From Luzula sylvatica (lineage: Eukaryota > Streptophyta > Magnoliopsida > Poales > Juncaceae): a DNA stretch of 64,000 bases. The number at the start of each line of letters is the position of its first letter. The stretch's first letter is position 1. Shown here piece by piece: positions 45,430-57,358 of the stretch. The notes under the pieces are model-generated. The model was given only the letters and a program-made list of their open reading frames with translations, did not search any database and was not told where the DNA came from. A program made the translations under genes and the position numbers. The stretch spans positions 40,173,052 through 40,237,051 of the forward strand of contig OX326956.1 in NCBI GenBank assembly GCA_946800325.1. The letters are read 5' to 3'.

Positions 45430-45830
45430 AACTCTTAGAACAGTGGCACATGCCACCCAGAATATCGGGTATGGAGGTTAATTGGGAAAAATCATGTTAC
45501 ATCCTAATCTCGGTATCGGATGAGTTGCACAAAGCGTTGGGCAACATACTTGGATGTACCGGGAGAAAGTGTCTAGCCAACTCGCGAGCACTATGTTTAC
45601 CTTAAAACAATGGAGGTATTGGGCTAACAGAGATTGAAAGCCAGAATATGAACTCACTAATTAAGTGGCTTTTGAAACTACATTTTGAGAGGAATTCGGT
45701 TAGGACACGGTATGTCCAGAGTATCTGCGGATTAGATTGTGCGGGAACTACAAGACCTCTCGTGAAACTCCTATCCTACTTCATAAAAGTTTTGAGAAGA
45801 AACTACAAATTGCAATGCCCTGACCACCTC
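45430..45830 (+). pseudogene. LINE reverse transcriptase fragment
   Basis: Broken frames resemble plant L1-like reverse transcriptase: SGMEVNWEKSCYILISV then LGNILGCTG, followed after a stop by NNGGIGLTEIESQNMNSLIK and WLLKLHFERNS, the usual GGLGV..LE..N.AL..KW.WR block. It is degenerate. Confidence 0.65.
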
Positions 45831-46890
45831 CAATAATAGCCCAGCCCTTATAAACAAAATGACCCGTATTACTCAACAAAAGGGGTAAATCTACACAACA
45901 TAACAACATGATCCATTGCTGGTTTTGTATTTTCTTGACGTGGTGTAGTATGATTGGATTAGATTTATGCCAACTAAATATCTTGTTGACAATCATGTTG
46001 ATATATCATGCTATGTAGCATCATTCCAACAAAAAAGACCTATAAATTCATTGTGAACGAGTGAATGGGCCAGTACAAATTTTCAAACTTTGAATATCAC
46101 TCAAAATCAAGTTGTTTCTATGACTACTCGGAGAAAGGGTGGATGCATGGTGATAAGTGTGTTAAGTGCTCTACTACACTCGAAATCTCGCAATTCACGT
46201 ACACATACAGTGTCTTCGAATAGAACATTTGCATCATGATGAAGAATCATCGGTTCTGAATATGGGAACGAACCAAGCTATCACAAAACAACACCGTAAA
46301 CAACTTTGCGAGCACTACGCAAATATGGGCCGCCACCATATGGTCAATATTAAAGGAACGTAATACTAAAAAATTTCGACAAAAAGGCTAGGATACCGAG
46401 GTTGTTAGTTGTCTGAGTAGCATGCGCAAAAACGTGGAACTTTGTTAAATTATGATTATGTTTTTGTATTCGTCTCGTATTCCCGGACTTTTCACCTTTT
46501 CCATAAAATTATGATCCTCGTCGTGAACACGTTTGAGGCTCATCTTCAAAAGATCTCTTTGAATAAAATTCATACAACTCCTAGGACCAATTTATTCTAA
46601 ATCTCTTTGAATAAAATTCTCGACATTCACATTCAATTTGGTACATATCCATTATTTAAAAGCAATTAAAATTTGAAATACTAAAACATCAACTAAAATA
46701 TAATATACAACTAGCATTTAAAATTTCCAAGTTCGGTCAACGAATTGAAAATACAACAATAGAAAGAATAAAACAAACAAAACTAAAAAAATTATAGAAA
46801 AAAAGGGGTCCTGATATTGATTACACAAATTACACAAAAGTACCGACAATTAATATCCAATTTCCGAAGGGCCAAATGCAAAAAAAAAAA
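45831..46890. other. Intergenic, no gene seen
   Basis: No domain or element ends recognised. The last 250 bp, AT-rich, are the 3' flank of the DeSI-like gene. Confidence 0.4.
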
Positions 46891-48102
46891 TCACCTCTGA
46901 TTTTCTCTGACGAGGGTGACCTCAGCACTCGAGGATTGAGCGAGGAGATATTTTTCTTGGTCCGTATCGTCACTATCGAATTGGTCGTGAGTCGTCGTCG
47001 TCATCATCGAAAACGATTCAGACCCATCTTCTATATTTCCACAAAAAAAATTCAAAATTCAAATTGAACCAAGTTAAATTAATCATATAAAAAATAATTC
47101 GTTAATTTTAATAGGCAAACCTGAAAAACCAGGATAGTCAGCGATCTGTTTAACAGGTACTGGCACACGCATGCCTTCAGGTAGTAGACAATTACATAAA
47201 GCCCCTAAAAATCAACAAGGTCAATTTTGCAATTATCAACAATGCAGGGTCAATTTTGTAAAAGTTACCTAATCTGGCAAGGCGATTAATCCATCCAGGA
47301 ATAGACCTCCCCACGAGTTTGTAACTCAGATCCTCAGTGAAATGGTTACAATTCTTCGAGATCAAATGATAAGAGTCCCCATGATAGTCCCCAGCGAGGC
47401 CTCCAATGAAGTCCTGAAACTCTATTGGGTTCATGTTTATCTTGCCGAGCTGGATCGAGCATCTGTACATGAATCCTGGACATTTCTTCGGCTCCACTTC
47501 GAATACCCCGCTCGTTGGGTAATCGTGCGCCCCAAATCCATACTCCAGCCCATTCACTGAAGAAAAAATCATTCGATTGAAGTTTTGTAACCATTGTGCT
47601 TGCTTTTAATTTTAATTTTATCAGAAGTAAAGTTCAATTCTAAAAGTAACTTTTGTTTGAAGAACCCAAAAGGAAAAGTTGGTAAATTTCGCATCCTGAA
47701 AATCGGTTTTGGTCCCGCAATTCAGGGATTTTGGAGTTCAGTAATGTTTACAGAATCTCCCTTTTTTGCAAAAAGGGAAGAAAGGAAAGAAAAAAGTAAA
47801 AATTAACCTGAAAATCAAATTATACTTTCTAATCAATATTAACCTGAAAAACCAAAGGACGGAAAATTCTCACGTGTGTTAATAATTAACAGAAAATAAT
47901 AATATCGACCTAGTAAAATATCTCTCGATTTTTTTCAAAAGGTTGAAGAAATTGAATCAATTAAAATACCTTCAATGCCGGAATGGAAGATGCCGAGGCC
48001 GCACCAGATCATGTAATTGTTAATTGGAGTTAGATCGTACACATTAAGAACCACCGGAGTCCCTTCCGACGAACCTGAACCGGATGAGAAAACTGAACCC
48101 AT
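46891..48102 (-). CDS. DeSI-like (PPPDE) thiol isopeptidase
   Basis: Member of the PPPDE/DeSI family of papain-fold thiol proteases, some of which remove SUMO or ubiquitin. Four exons on the minus strand: 48102-47970, 47556-47269, 47204-47121 and 47030-46891; all GT-AG, all phases fit, 214 residues. The catalytic pair is visible: His40 in GLGIFHSGIEV and Cys114 in LISKNCNHFTEDL. Other family blocks are VLNVYDLTPINNY, EYGFGAHDYPTSGVFEVEP, the YHGDSYHLI strand and GRSIPGWINRLARLG. The C-terminal 46 residues are acidic and Ser/Thr-rich, without a domain. An exon at 47204-47121 (CNCLLPEGMRVPV) matches plant members such as At4g17486. No defect is seen. Known substrates cannot be inferred from sequence. 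Confidence 0.93.
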
Positions 48103-48732
48103 TAATACTGGACAAAGCCCAAAACCCGAGCGAATTAAGTTCGCAAATCTTTCCAAGAAGAAAGATTCCGAGTAGGTTCTGAGAGAGGAGGAAGAGAGAG
48201 AAAGGAGGGAAGAAAAAAAGGAGCTTTCACGGGTAACCTCCACAGCTAATAATGGGCTGTGGTGAGGCCTGAGGTGCTGGAATGGAACACGACAAGGGGG
48301 GTTTGGGGAAAAGAGAACTTCTTTGAAAAATAGTTAAAACAAATGGATAATATTATAATTATTATAATACAGATATTTTTATTTTATATTAATAAATAAT
48401 TATTCATACAAATACATATGTGATTCTTAATTAAATTAATCTATAAATAATAATGTACCCAATTGCGCTGGACATATCTATCTAAAAACAAATAATCATT
48501 TTAATTTACGGATTATTTTGTTCCAATAATAATATATATGGATATCGATTTCGCATCTAGTGTAAGATTACGACTATTTTTATGCATTTAATTATCGGAG
48601 TTTTTACTGTTTATTAATAAAGTAATATATTGATATTATTATTATTATATCATATGCGTAAAATATTTGGAGGTCTTCGGCAAAAATGAAAGAGTGAAAT
48701 AAAGTAAAATGAATGCATTGAGTAGAAATAAA
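48103..48732. other. Upstream region of the DeSI-like gene
   Basis: A purine/pyrimidine-rich leader (48180-48240) directly precedes the start codon on the minus strand. Further out the sequence is AT-rich and I see no second gene, so the promoter must lie here. Confidence 0.4.
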
Positions 48733-49709
48733 GGGCTTGTTTTTTTCGAGGGATTGTGATATACATAGATAGTGAAATACATGTATTTCATTATCCATGT
48801 ATTTGATAATTCGTGTGAGTTGTTTGATTTGTTGTATTTTCAAATCATGTATATCAAATATATTGTTTGGTTCTTTGGTACAAAATCCAGGATTTGAATA
48901 TTTGAATATTATAAAATATTATATTTATATTATTTTATTGTATAATATAATATTGTATTATATTATAATATAATATTATATTATATTACTTCAATTCTTA
49001 TTATATTACTTCAATTCTTATTATATAATATAATATTATATTATATTATATTATAATATTATATCATAAAATAACATTATATAATTTAATATAATATTAT
49101 ATGTATGTCATTTAATTCTTATTATATAATATAATATAATGTAATATTATATTATATTATATTACTTTAATTAATTTATATTATATTATATTATATTATA
49201 TTACTTTAAATAATTTATATTATATTATATTATATATTTTTTATGTTGTTATCTGTTGTTATATTATATTATATTATATTATATTATTTTATTTTATATT
49301 ATATTGGTTTATATTATATTATATTACATTATATTACATTATGTTATATTATATTATAATATTTTATATTATATTATATTATGTTATATTATATTATATT
49401 ATATTATAATATATTATATTATGTTATATTGTTTTATATTATATTATAAATTGTTTTTAAATTTTATTATATTACATTATAAAATGGTACATAATATATT
49501 ATTATTGTTGTTTTTAAAGAAATAATATTATAATCAAATACATGGATAGCTCTATCCATGGATTTGTAATACCGATTTTGAAGTGGGAGTACGAAGTACT
49601 GGGACAAGAAATACTATCCCATTTAATCCCTCAAAACAAACAAGAAATTTTCGGCTTATCCCGGATATTGAAATCCTATCCCATCTAATCCCTCAAAACA
49701 AACAAGCCC
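48733..49709. mobile_element. TIR element with AT-rich core (PIF/Harbinger-like ends)
   Basis: The left end GGGCTTGTTTTTTTCGAGGG and the right end, inverted, GGGCTTGTTTGTTTTGAGGG agree; AAA flanks both sides as a possible 3-bp TSD. The core 48890-49530 is almost pure TATAT/TATTA repeat. A second inner TGAGGGATTA motif occurs near 49630. There is no transposase. Confidence 0.6.
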
Positions 49710-49805
49710 AAAGTGAAATAGACCGGAGATATGTTTTCCAACTAAACAAAGTTGTAACAAAGTTGGCCAAATCAGCCAACAACCCTCCTCACCGACAATC
49801 AAGAA

Positions 49806-50236
49806 TTGGCATCCTTCCTAGCCAAAGACGACAATAAAGGTCCTTTCATGCTGAGTCGCAAAGAAGCCATCGCAGAGGCCAGAAGCTGCATACTATGGAA
49901 ACGACGCATTAAAGATCCAACCTTTCTTTTTTCTCCCAGAGAATCGAACAAACAAGCCGATAGTCTAGCTAAAATGGCTCGAATTCTTCAATCCTCTTAC
50001 GAGGACACGTGTTTACCGGACTTCGTTTAGTCCGCCATCACTGTTCTCCTGACGCACCTTGTAGTAGATCTGGATTGTGATTGCCCACTTAGTTTTTATT
50101 TCTAGTAGTTTTTCTTTGCTTCTCGTACTTTAAGTTCCTAGCTTTTGTTTCCTAGTTTCTTTGATTACTTAGTTTGTAATACGTTTTTTGAGTTAAATGC
50201 AAAAGCCCATGGGCCATTTTCAAAAAAAAAAATAAA

Positions 50237-50267
<31 letters not shown>
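49806..50267 (+). mobile_element. 3' end of a LINE with poly(A) tail
   Basis: The open frame 49806-50030 encodes the end of an RNase H-like domain: MLSRKEAIAEARSC then FSPRESNKQADSLAKMAR, ending LPDFV-stop. About 190 bp of 3' UTR follow, then an A-rich tail (50221-50267) preceded by GCCCATGGGCC. The 5' portion is missing, as is usual for LINE insertions. I could not find a convincing TSD. Confidence 0.75.
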
Positions 50268-50269
<2 letters not shown>

Positions 50270-50718
50270 AGTGGGCGGAATAGTGAAATTTCATTCTTAC
50301 ATAATAAAGGTGGACTTCCATAGTTCCATGAAATAACTAAAATTTAATATCAAATTATCATCTTTTTATTCTAATTCATGTTTACGTGACGATAATAATG
50401 ATAATAATAATAATAATAACAACAATAACAAAAATTGTAGATATAGACGATAACAATTGATGAGACACAAAATTAATAAAAAAAAATGAGATAATTATAA
50501 TCACCGGTGTTTCGGTCATTTTTTAATAATAACGATCCAAAAGTCTGTGTACATTTGTCATCTATGGGCTTTTAATATTGTTTTTATTTTTGTTTTGTTA
50601 TATATATTTTTTAAATTATTTTTATCACGGGGAACATAATGTATTTTATATTTTTTCACAACAATAATGGTTTGTATTTATTTTCCACAATAATGTGTTT
50701 TATAATTTTTCGAAAATT
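50268..50718. other. Intergenic AT-rich spacer
   Basis: No gene. A short (AAT)n tract lies at 50397-50420. The end (50700-50726), together with 51214-51275, belongs to a fragment related to the CGTATCCG-rich hAT MITE at 37 kb. Confidence 0.5.
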
Positions 50719-50726
50719 ATCGTATC

Positions 50727-51213
50727 TAGGGGTGTTCAAACGGTTCGGTTTATTCGGATACCGAACTGAACCGGTCGAATTCGGTTTAATTGGTTCAGTT
50801 TTTCGGTCTATTTAGTTCGGTTCGGTTCAAAAAAAAATATTGTTTGGTTTATTTGGTTCGGTTCAGTTTTGAAATTTTGAAAACCTATTAAACCGAACCT
50901 ACCGAATAACATCACATTTTTATATTTCTTTAATATGTTAATGTTTAAATATAACAAAAATCATATAATATTTTTATAAATTAATATAATATTAATATTA
51001 ATTTATATCTTTTGACAAATAAAATATAAACTTTTAAGTAATTTATTTTCTTATTCGGTTAAACCGAATTGTTATTCGGTTTATTCGGTTCGGTTTTTAA
51101 TCGGTTCAAGTGTTAACTGGTTCGGTTTGGATTGAATTTTATTCGGTTCGGTTTAAATCGATTTGACCTTATTCGGTTCGGTTTGAACCGAACCGACCGA
51201 ATGAACACTCTTA
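50727..51213. mobile_element. hAT-type MITE, 487 bp, 8-bp TSD
   Basis: Ends TAGGGGTGTTCAAACGG and, inverted, TAAGAGTGTTCATTCGG. TSD ATCGTATC at 50719-50726 and 51214-51221. The arms are dense in CGGTTCGGTTT/AACCGAACCG. It was inserted into an older CGTATCCG-type hAT fragment. Confidence 0.88.
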
Positions 51214-51434
51214 ATCGTATCGTCGTATCGTATCGGATACGATATTCGTATGAATCGTATCCGGGGAACATAATTTTAAATTATATTGAAGAATAATTTT
51301 TATTGTGAGTTTGGAAATAAAATTCAAGATTTTTAAAAATTTGGTAATTAAGATAATCACTATTTTAGTCTAAAAATAATGTTATATTATCATATTAGCA
51401 AGAAGTAGGGACGGCGGAGCCTGGCATGGGACAT

Positions 51435-52314
51435 TAGGGGTGTACACAAAATTCTTCAACCCGTCCAACCCGTCCAATCCAACCCGGACCAACCCGTTTT
51501 TGCGGGTTTCAAAATTGTTTAGTCGGGACCCGGACCGATCCGGACCGACCCGGTTTTTGTGGGTCGGGTTGTGGATTTGAAATTAAAAACCCGTATTAAC
51601 CCAACCCGACCCATAGACTATCAAATTTCCAATTAATTAGGAAAAAATTATTTATATCTCTAATATTTTAGAAAGTTAATTATCACATTTATCATCTAGA
51701 TTAGTTTAACATAAACTAGACTTAGTTTTTCTTCACTTCAATTAATAATCCACTAAGACACAATCACAAGTCCACTAAATTGCTAACCACAAGTTAATAA
51801 CAAAACTCAATAGTCAATAACATGATGAAATCTTTTATTTTATTTTCATCACGCCGGAAGTATATGAAATTGAAATAAATAAACCAACAAAATAAAACTT
51901 CTTCACGGGACATAAATTTAGAGTTCTCATTTACTTAATTAAAGTTATATTATATGAATCAAGTACAATTGGTACCATCGAATTTGGTGTTTGTTATATT
52001 ATATGGTTTAATTAAATTATAATTTATTTTTCAATTGTGATTCATGTGTTTGTTAAAATATTTTGATGATTTAATCAAAAATATAGTTTTATTGAATATT
52101 TTTTTGGTTACATATGAATAATCGAATACATATCTATATAGTATATAATCGGCAAACAAAATCCGGCTAACCCGCCCAACCCGGTTATGTTGGGTTTCGA
52201 AATTTTTATAAATATCATGGTTTGGGTTGGGTTGGAAAAATAGAAACCCGTTGTAAGTGGGTTGGGTTATAGTTTCGATAAGAACCCGCCCAACCCGGTA
52301 TACGTACACCCCTA
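51435..52314. mobile_element. hAT-type MITE, 880 bp, 8-bp TSD
   Basis: Ends TAGGGGTGTACAC and, inverted, TAGGGGTGTACGTATACC. TSD TGGGACAT at 51427-51434 and 52315-52322. The arms carry CCAACCCG/CGGGTTGG repeats; the core is AT-rich. A further end with TTTACACCCCTAA at 52427-52438 suggests another relative next to it. Confidence 0.88.
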
Positions 52315-52790
52315 TGGGACATAGTCCTTTCTATCAGGTAGTGGGTAGTGGTCCGGATCCCGATTGTTTCGTATCCGAAAAAATATAGATACAAATCCGA
52401 TATGATCACTATCCGAGCGTACCCATTTACACCCCTAAATTGATTGGTAATATTTTTTATACATTTAATTAGTTGTCAGAAATTTAATATTTTAATTGAA
52501 ATTTATTTAATTCGGCAATTTCATTCCACATTTTTTATTTCACACCCAAATTGGAAATTTGTAATTTATCTATTGATTACAGTTATAAACCTAATATTAT
52601 AATTATGGAACCATTTTACATGTCTATTATAATTTATAATATTAAAAATTAACAATCAAATTTACAGTAAAAATGCAAAAGAAGAAACTAATAATATTTT
52701 CTTTATAATAAAAAAAAAACTTTTAATATTTCATATATTCGTTGGTAAGCGAAATGATTAGCATTGCTCGAAACATCGCATAAACCACCC

Positions 52791-54818
52791 ATGGCACGGC
52801 GGCTCAACCACCTTCTCCTCCACCGTCTCCTTCCAAGCCGCTCTCTTTCCACCCAAACCCACACCTACACCGGTCGAGTCGTCCAGTCCGACCGAACAGG
52901 CCGGTCCATCTCCGTCACGATCGATTCGCCTTCTCCTTCCTTCTCTTACCACCCTCGAGGCGGCCTCCAGCCGCGTAATAACCTTATTTGCCACTTCAGC
53001 AATCTTCTTCTAGACCGTTCTTGTCCCGACCCTTTTATCTCCATTGCAGACTTGGTCTCTTCTCTCGAGTCACCTCTCACCTCTCTGGAAGCCAGTTTAA
53101 TTCTCAAATCCCTAAAATACCCCTCGACATGTCTCGAATTCTTCAATTTTTTATCGACTCTGCCTAAATTCAAGCATGATTGGTGCACATACAATCGAAT
53201 CTTACACATAATTTCTAGAACTGAAGATACCCATTTGGTGTACAACTTGATCGATCAAATGGAAAGGGAGGGCATAATTGGGAATGTGTCTACGATCAAT
53301 ATACTAATTGGGGTTCTTGGAGTGGATGGGATTAAGAAATGCATGGATTTAGTAAAGAAATGGGGAATTAAGATTAATCAATATACATACAAATGCATGG
53401 TGCAAGCATATATACGAGCACGTGATGTCAAGCAAGGGTTTAGGGTTTACGAAGAGATGAGAATAAAGGGGTTTAAGCTCGATATTTTTGCTTATAACAT
53501 GCTTTTGCATGCTTTAGTCCAAGCTGATTTGGTACATTCCTTTATCTCGTTACTCCTTTTTCATTATTCTATTTATATAAGTATATATTTCTTTTTATTG
53601 TTTTAATAGGTTGAGCAAGCACGCAAGGTGTTTGATGAAATGAAAAAACAGCATTGCAAACCAGATATATACACATATACCACTTTAATAAGAATGTCAG
53701 GAAGGATCGGTACGGTACCAGAATTTCTTTCTTATTTCGATGAAATGATTTCGAATGGTTTCGAACCAAATTTAATTTCTTTTAACACCATGATTCAAGC
53801 CCTTGGTAAAAACAAAATGGTCGATAAAATGATTCTCATTTTCTCGAAAATGATAGATAATGAGATTAAACCTAACGAGTTCACATTTAGCACGATCTTA
53901 GAATCTCTTGCTACTGAAGGAAAAATACATAAAATAAATGAAATATTAGAGATTTCTAATAAATTTATGAATCGTTCAATTTATGCTTATTTGGTGAGAG
54001 CATTGCATAAATTAGGGTATATAACCGAGGCACATAATATATTTTGTCGCATGTGGAGTTTATATGATAAGGGAGAGAAACACGCATTTATTTCCATGCT
54101 TGAAATATTATGCAATAATGGAAAAACCCTCGAAGCCATGGATTTATTAAACATGATGAAAGAAAAAGAAATTAATCCTGATTTAACGATGTATAATTTG
54201 GTATTTTCTTCACTTGGGAAATTAAAACAAGTTCCATACATGTTTCAACTTTTCGAAAAAATGAAACTCGAAGGAATTTCGCCAGATATATTCACGTATA
54301 ACATAATCATATCGAGCTTAGGCAGAGTCGGTTTGGTCGACAAAGCAACGGAACTCTTCGAAGAAATGGAGATCTCCAGTGATTGCAAACCCGATATAAT
54401 TTCGTACAATTCTTTGATTAATTGTTTGGGCAAAAACGGCGAATTGGACGAAGCCCACATGAGATTTAAAGAAATGCAAGAAAAGGGGATAAATCCTGAC
54501 GTGTTTACATACAGTACATTGATTGAATGTTTTGGAAAATCGAATCGGGTTGAGATGGCATATAACCTGTTCGATGAAATGCTCAAAGAGAAATGCGTGC
54601 CAAATATTGTCACGTATAATATTTTGCTCGATTGTTTGGCGAGAAAAGGGAGGGTCGAAGAGGTGCATGAAATTTATGAGAAGTTGAAAGAACAAGGGCT
54701 TAGTCCTGATTTGATTACTTATTCTACTATGGAGAGGTTGGAGAATAGACAAATTATGGTTTCTAGAGAGAGAAAATTGAGTCGTAGTTCTCGCTGGGTT
54801 GTCAGCCCGTTAAGATAG
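52791..54818 (+). CDS. ABO5: Mitochondrial PPR protein, ABO5-like
   Basis: P-type pentatricopeptide repeat protein, an RNA-binding organelle factor. Two exons, 52791-53531 and 53610-54818, with a phase-0 GT-AG intron, give 649 residues; Arabidopsis ABO5 (At1g51965) has about 650. The true ATG is at 52791; MARRLNHLLLHRLLPSRSL is rich in Arg/Leu/Ser and lacks acids, as mitochondrial presequences do. About a dozen 35-residue repeats follow (for example YTYTTLIRMSGRIGTVPEF, ITYSTMERL), including KPDIISYNSLINCLGKNGE and NIVTYNILLDCLARKGRVEE. The end SRWVVSPLR matches the distinctive WVVSPL tail of ABO5. In Arabidopsis ABO5 is needed for cis-splicing of mitochondrial nad2 intron 3 and affects ABA responses. 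The same role here is inference. Confidence 0.92.
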
Positions 54819-55410
54819 CAAATTTCTAGAGAGAGAGAGAGAAAAAAATTAAATTGTTTCATTTGGATATAAAAAAAATTCATGTAAGGACAAAGTGAAT
54901 TTGTACTTGTTGATCATATATTCTTTGTGATGAAGAATGTATTCATTTTTGCCCACTAAGATAAGGTCCTAGTGGATTAAATTCTTAATTCCTCGTTAAA
55001 AGTGGAATATTCCTTTTAACTTGCATGAGATTTGTATATCTTAAAGTAAGGCAATTGAATGTATTATTGCAAAGTTTCTTTCATTTTCATTTTTTATAAG
55101 AATATATGCTTATATGTGTTTATTTTATCTTTAATTTGCACCTAAAATTGAGGCCAATTTGAGTAGAAACTGACACATAATTGTAATACTAGGGCTACTT
55201 GTTTTTAGAACTTCTAAAATGAATATGCTTTCTCCATTTGTGAAACCATATCAAATATCTCGGGATGCATGTATATATATGTATCTCTAAGTAAAGAGTT
55301 CGAATCAATGGCCTTAGTTGGGTCTCTCGTTTCGTGTCTAAAATTGAATTATTTACCATCTCACTTAAGGTTTCCAAGAATGCAACAATTTTGTTTGAGA
55401 AGAGAAACAA
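54819..55410. other. Spacer between PPR and Nudix genes
   Basis: Contains the 3' UTR of the PPR gene (AT-rich) and the presumed promoter and leader of the Nudix gene. No other gene is visible. Confidence 0.5.
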
Positions 55411-57204
55411 ATGGTTAGTAAAATTGATTTCTAATTTTGTTTATGTTTGTTAACATTTTATTTTATTTCCTCCTTACTATATATTAATAATTTCTTTTTT
55501 TTTTTTTGGGGCAGCTTTACCTTGTTTAATCAATAAAAATAAATTTTATTTGGTTGGAAAAATTAAAGAGAAAAATAGGAAAGTCGTTATATCGGATACA
55601 CAACTAAGTGAAACTTTTGAAATACTCGATTTTATAGAAGATGAGTATGATGGAATTATAATAAATCACGATTCTTTGCCTAACTCTCCAAACTTATTTT
55701 TATCAGTTCTTCAATCTTCCCTCTCATATTGGAAAATCAAGGTAATTTATATTCATGGTTCAAAAATTATTTTTCATTTTTTTCTTTAGAAAAACACAAT
55801 AATATCTCAAATTAGTTTTATTTATTTGCGAAGGGTAAGAAAGGTGTTTGGCTTAAACTTCTAGAAGATCAAGTCGATTTGGTTCCTATTGCATTAAAGG
55901 CAAGTTTTTTTCTTAATTCATGATTATTTATTTTCCAATATTATTAAAAAAATCAAACAATATGTGATGTGGGGTTGGTCATATTTTATAATTCAGGCTG
56001 GATTTAGATATCATCATGCCGAATTAGGATACGTGGTATTAACTTATTGGATACCAGATGGACCGAGTTTGCTTCCTTATACTGCGACTCATCATATCGG
56101 TGTTGGTGCATTAGTCCTCAATCGAAATAATGAGGTTTTTATGGATTATTTATTTAATTAATTAATTATCTTTTTTTTATATGGAAAAAACTAATATAAG
56201 AAATTGATTTAATATATTAACTTGTTTAGGTGCTTGTGGTGAAAGAGAAGAAATGCCCTTCTTGGTGTTCTGGCATTTGGAAAATTCCGACTGGATTTAT
56301 TAATAAGGTTGAAATTCAATTCTTATTTATAACTCATAAAAAATATTGTAGTGCACAAAACTAAATTTTATTATTATGTCTTTTAACTAAATACTTCATA
56401 TATTAATTTACTAAGTTTTATATTTTATGTTTTATACTTTATGGTATTTGAGCAGTCTGAAGATATTTTCTCTGCAGCGATAAGAGAAGTGAAAGAAGAA
56501 ACTGGAGTAAAGTTTTTTTTTCATTCTTTCTTTGAAATTTCAGACACTTTTTTTTTCCGCACAAATAATATTACTATTTAAATATTTTAATTTATTTTTT
56601 GCTTTTTGTTCAATCAGATAGATACTTCTTTCCAAGAGGTGGTTGCTTTCAGGTATCTAAAATTGTTAAAACCACAATAATATCATATTCGAATAAGAAT
56701 AATGCAAACTTAAAATTATTTTGTTTGGTAATTTGATTGTGAAAATTAATTATAATGTTCATGAATAATATAATAATCCTTTTATTTTATTTTTTATAGG
56801 CATGCACACCAAGTTATATTTGACCAATCAGATATTCTCTTCATATGTATGCTTGAGCCTTTATCATTTAATATCTCCATCGATAACTCTGAAATTGAAG
56901 ATGCAATGGTAAATATTTAACCCCTTCAAAAAATCATATTTATTTCAATAATCAATCTCAAATCTATGTCGATTAGAATTCGAGACTATATGAAATAATT
57001 TTTCAATTTGATGTGTAGTGGATGCCTATGAATGAATTTGCGAACCAGACATTCCACAAAGACGATAAAATGTCAAGAAAAATTATCGATATTTATAAGG
57101 GTAGATGTGAAAATAACCACCGAGGACTCAAGGCTGAGCAAATGATGTCAAAACTCGATAACAAAATCTCGTATCTGTATTATTTGGATCTCGAGGCATA
57201 CTGA
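55411..57204 (+). CDS. Nudix hydrolase (plant NUDT2/7/10-like)
   Basis: Hydrolyses nucleoside diphosphates linked to another moiety; close plant relatives act on ADP-ribose or NADH. Exons: 55411-55417 (tentative, Met-Val), 55515-55741, 55834-55899, 55997-56134, 56230-56307, 56456-56506, 56618-56652, 56800-56908 and 57019-57204, in phase throughout, about 298 residues. The Nudix box is complete: Gly168, then Glu174, Arg182-Glu183, Glu186-Glu187 and Gly189 (GFINKSEDIFSAAIREVKEE followed by TG). Family blocks before it are KKGVWLKL, FRYHHAE, YWIPDGPS and HHIGVGALVLN; after it DILFICMLEPLSF and DAMWMPMNEF. The intron after exon 3 begins GCAAGT (TTAAAG|GCAAGT) and ends TTCAG, a GC-AG intron. The tiny first exon is the weakest part; an alternative start within 55515-55560 is possible. 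Confidence 0.9.
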
Positions 57205-57358
57205 AGAAAATGAAAAGTCAATTTACAAATGTAGTTTATTGTAATATAACCGAAGGTACAAACTTCTTTGAAGAATAAACTTGTATATATGATAATATAT
57301 CTACTATCAAAAATCTTTAATTACATTAATATTACCTCCATATAAAGAAAAAAGGTGT

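Noticed and set aside
49256..49525. ORF of repeated Tyr-Ile-Leu
   Set aside because: Translation of a TATTA-type AT tract.
49711..50300. AGTGAAAT repeats flanking the LINE 3' end as its TSD
   Set aside because: The right copy is not adjacent to the poly(A) tail, so it does not fit target-primed insertion.
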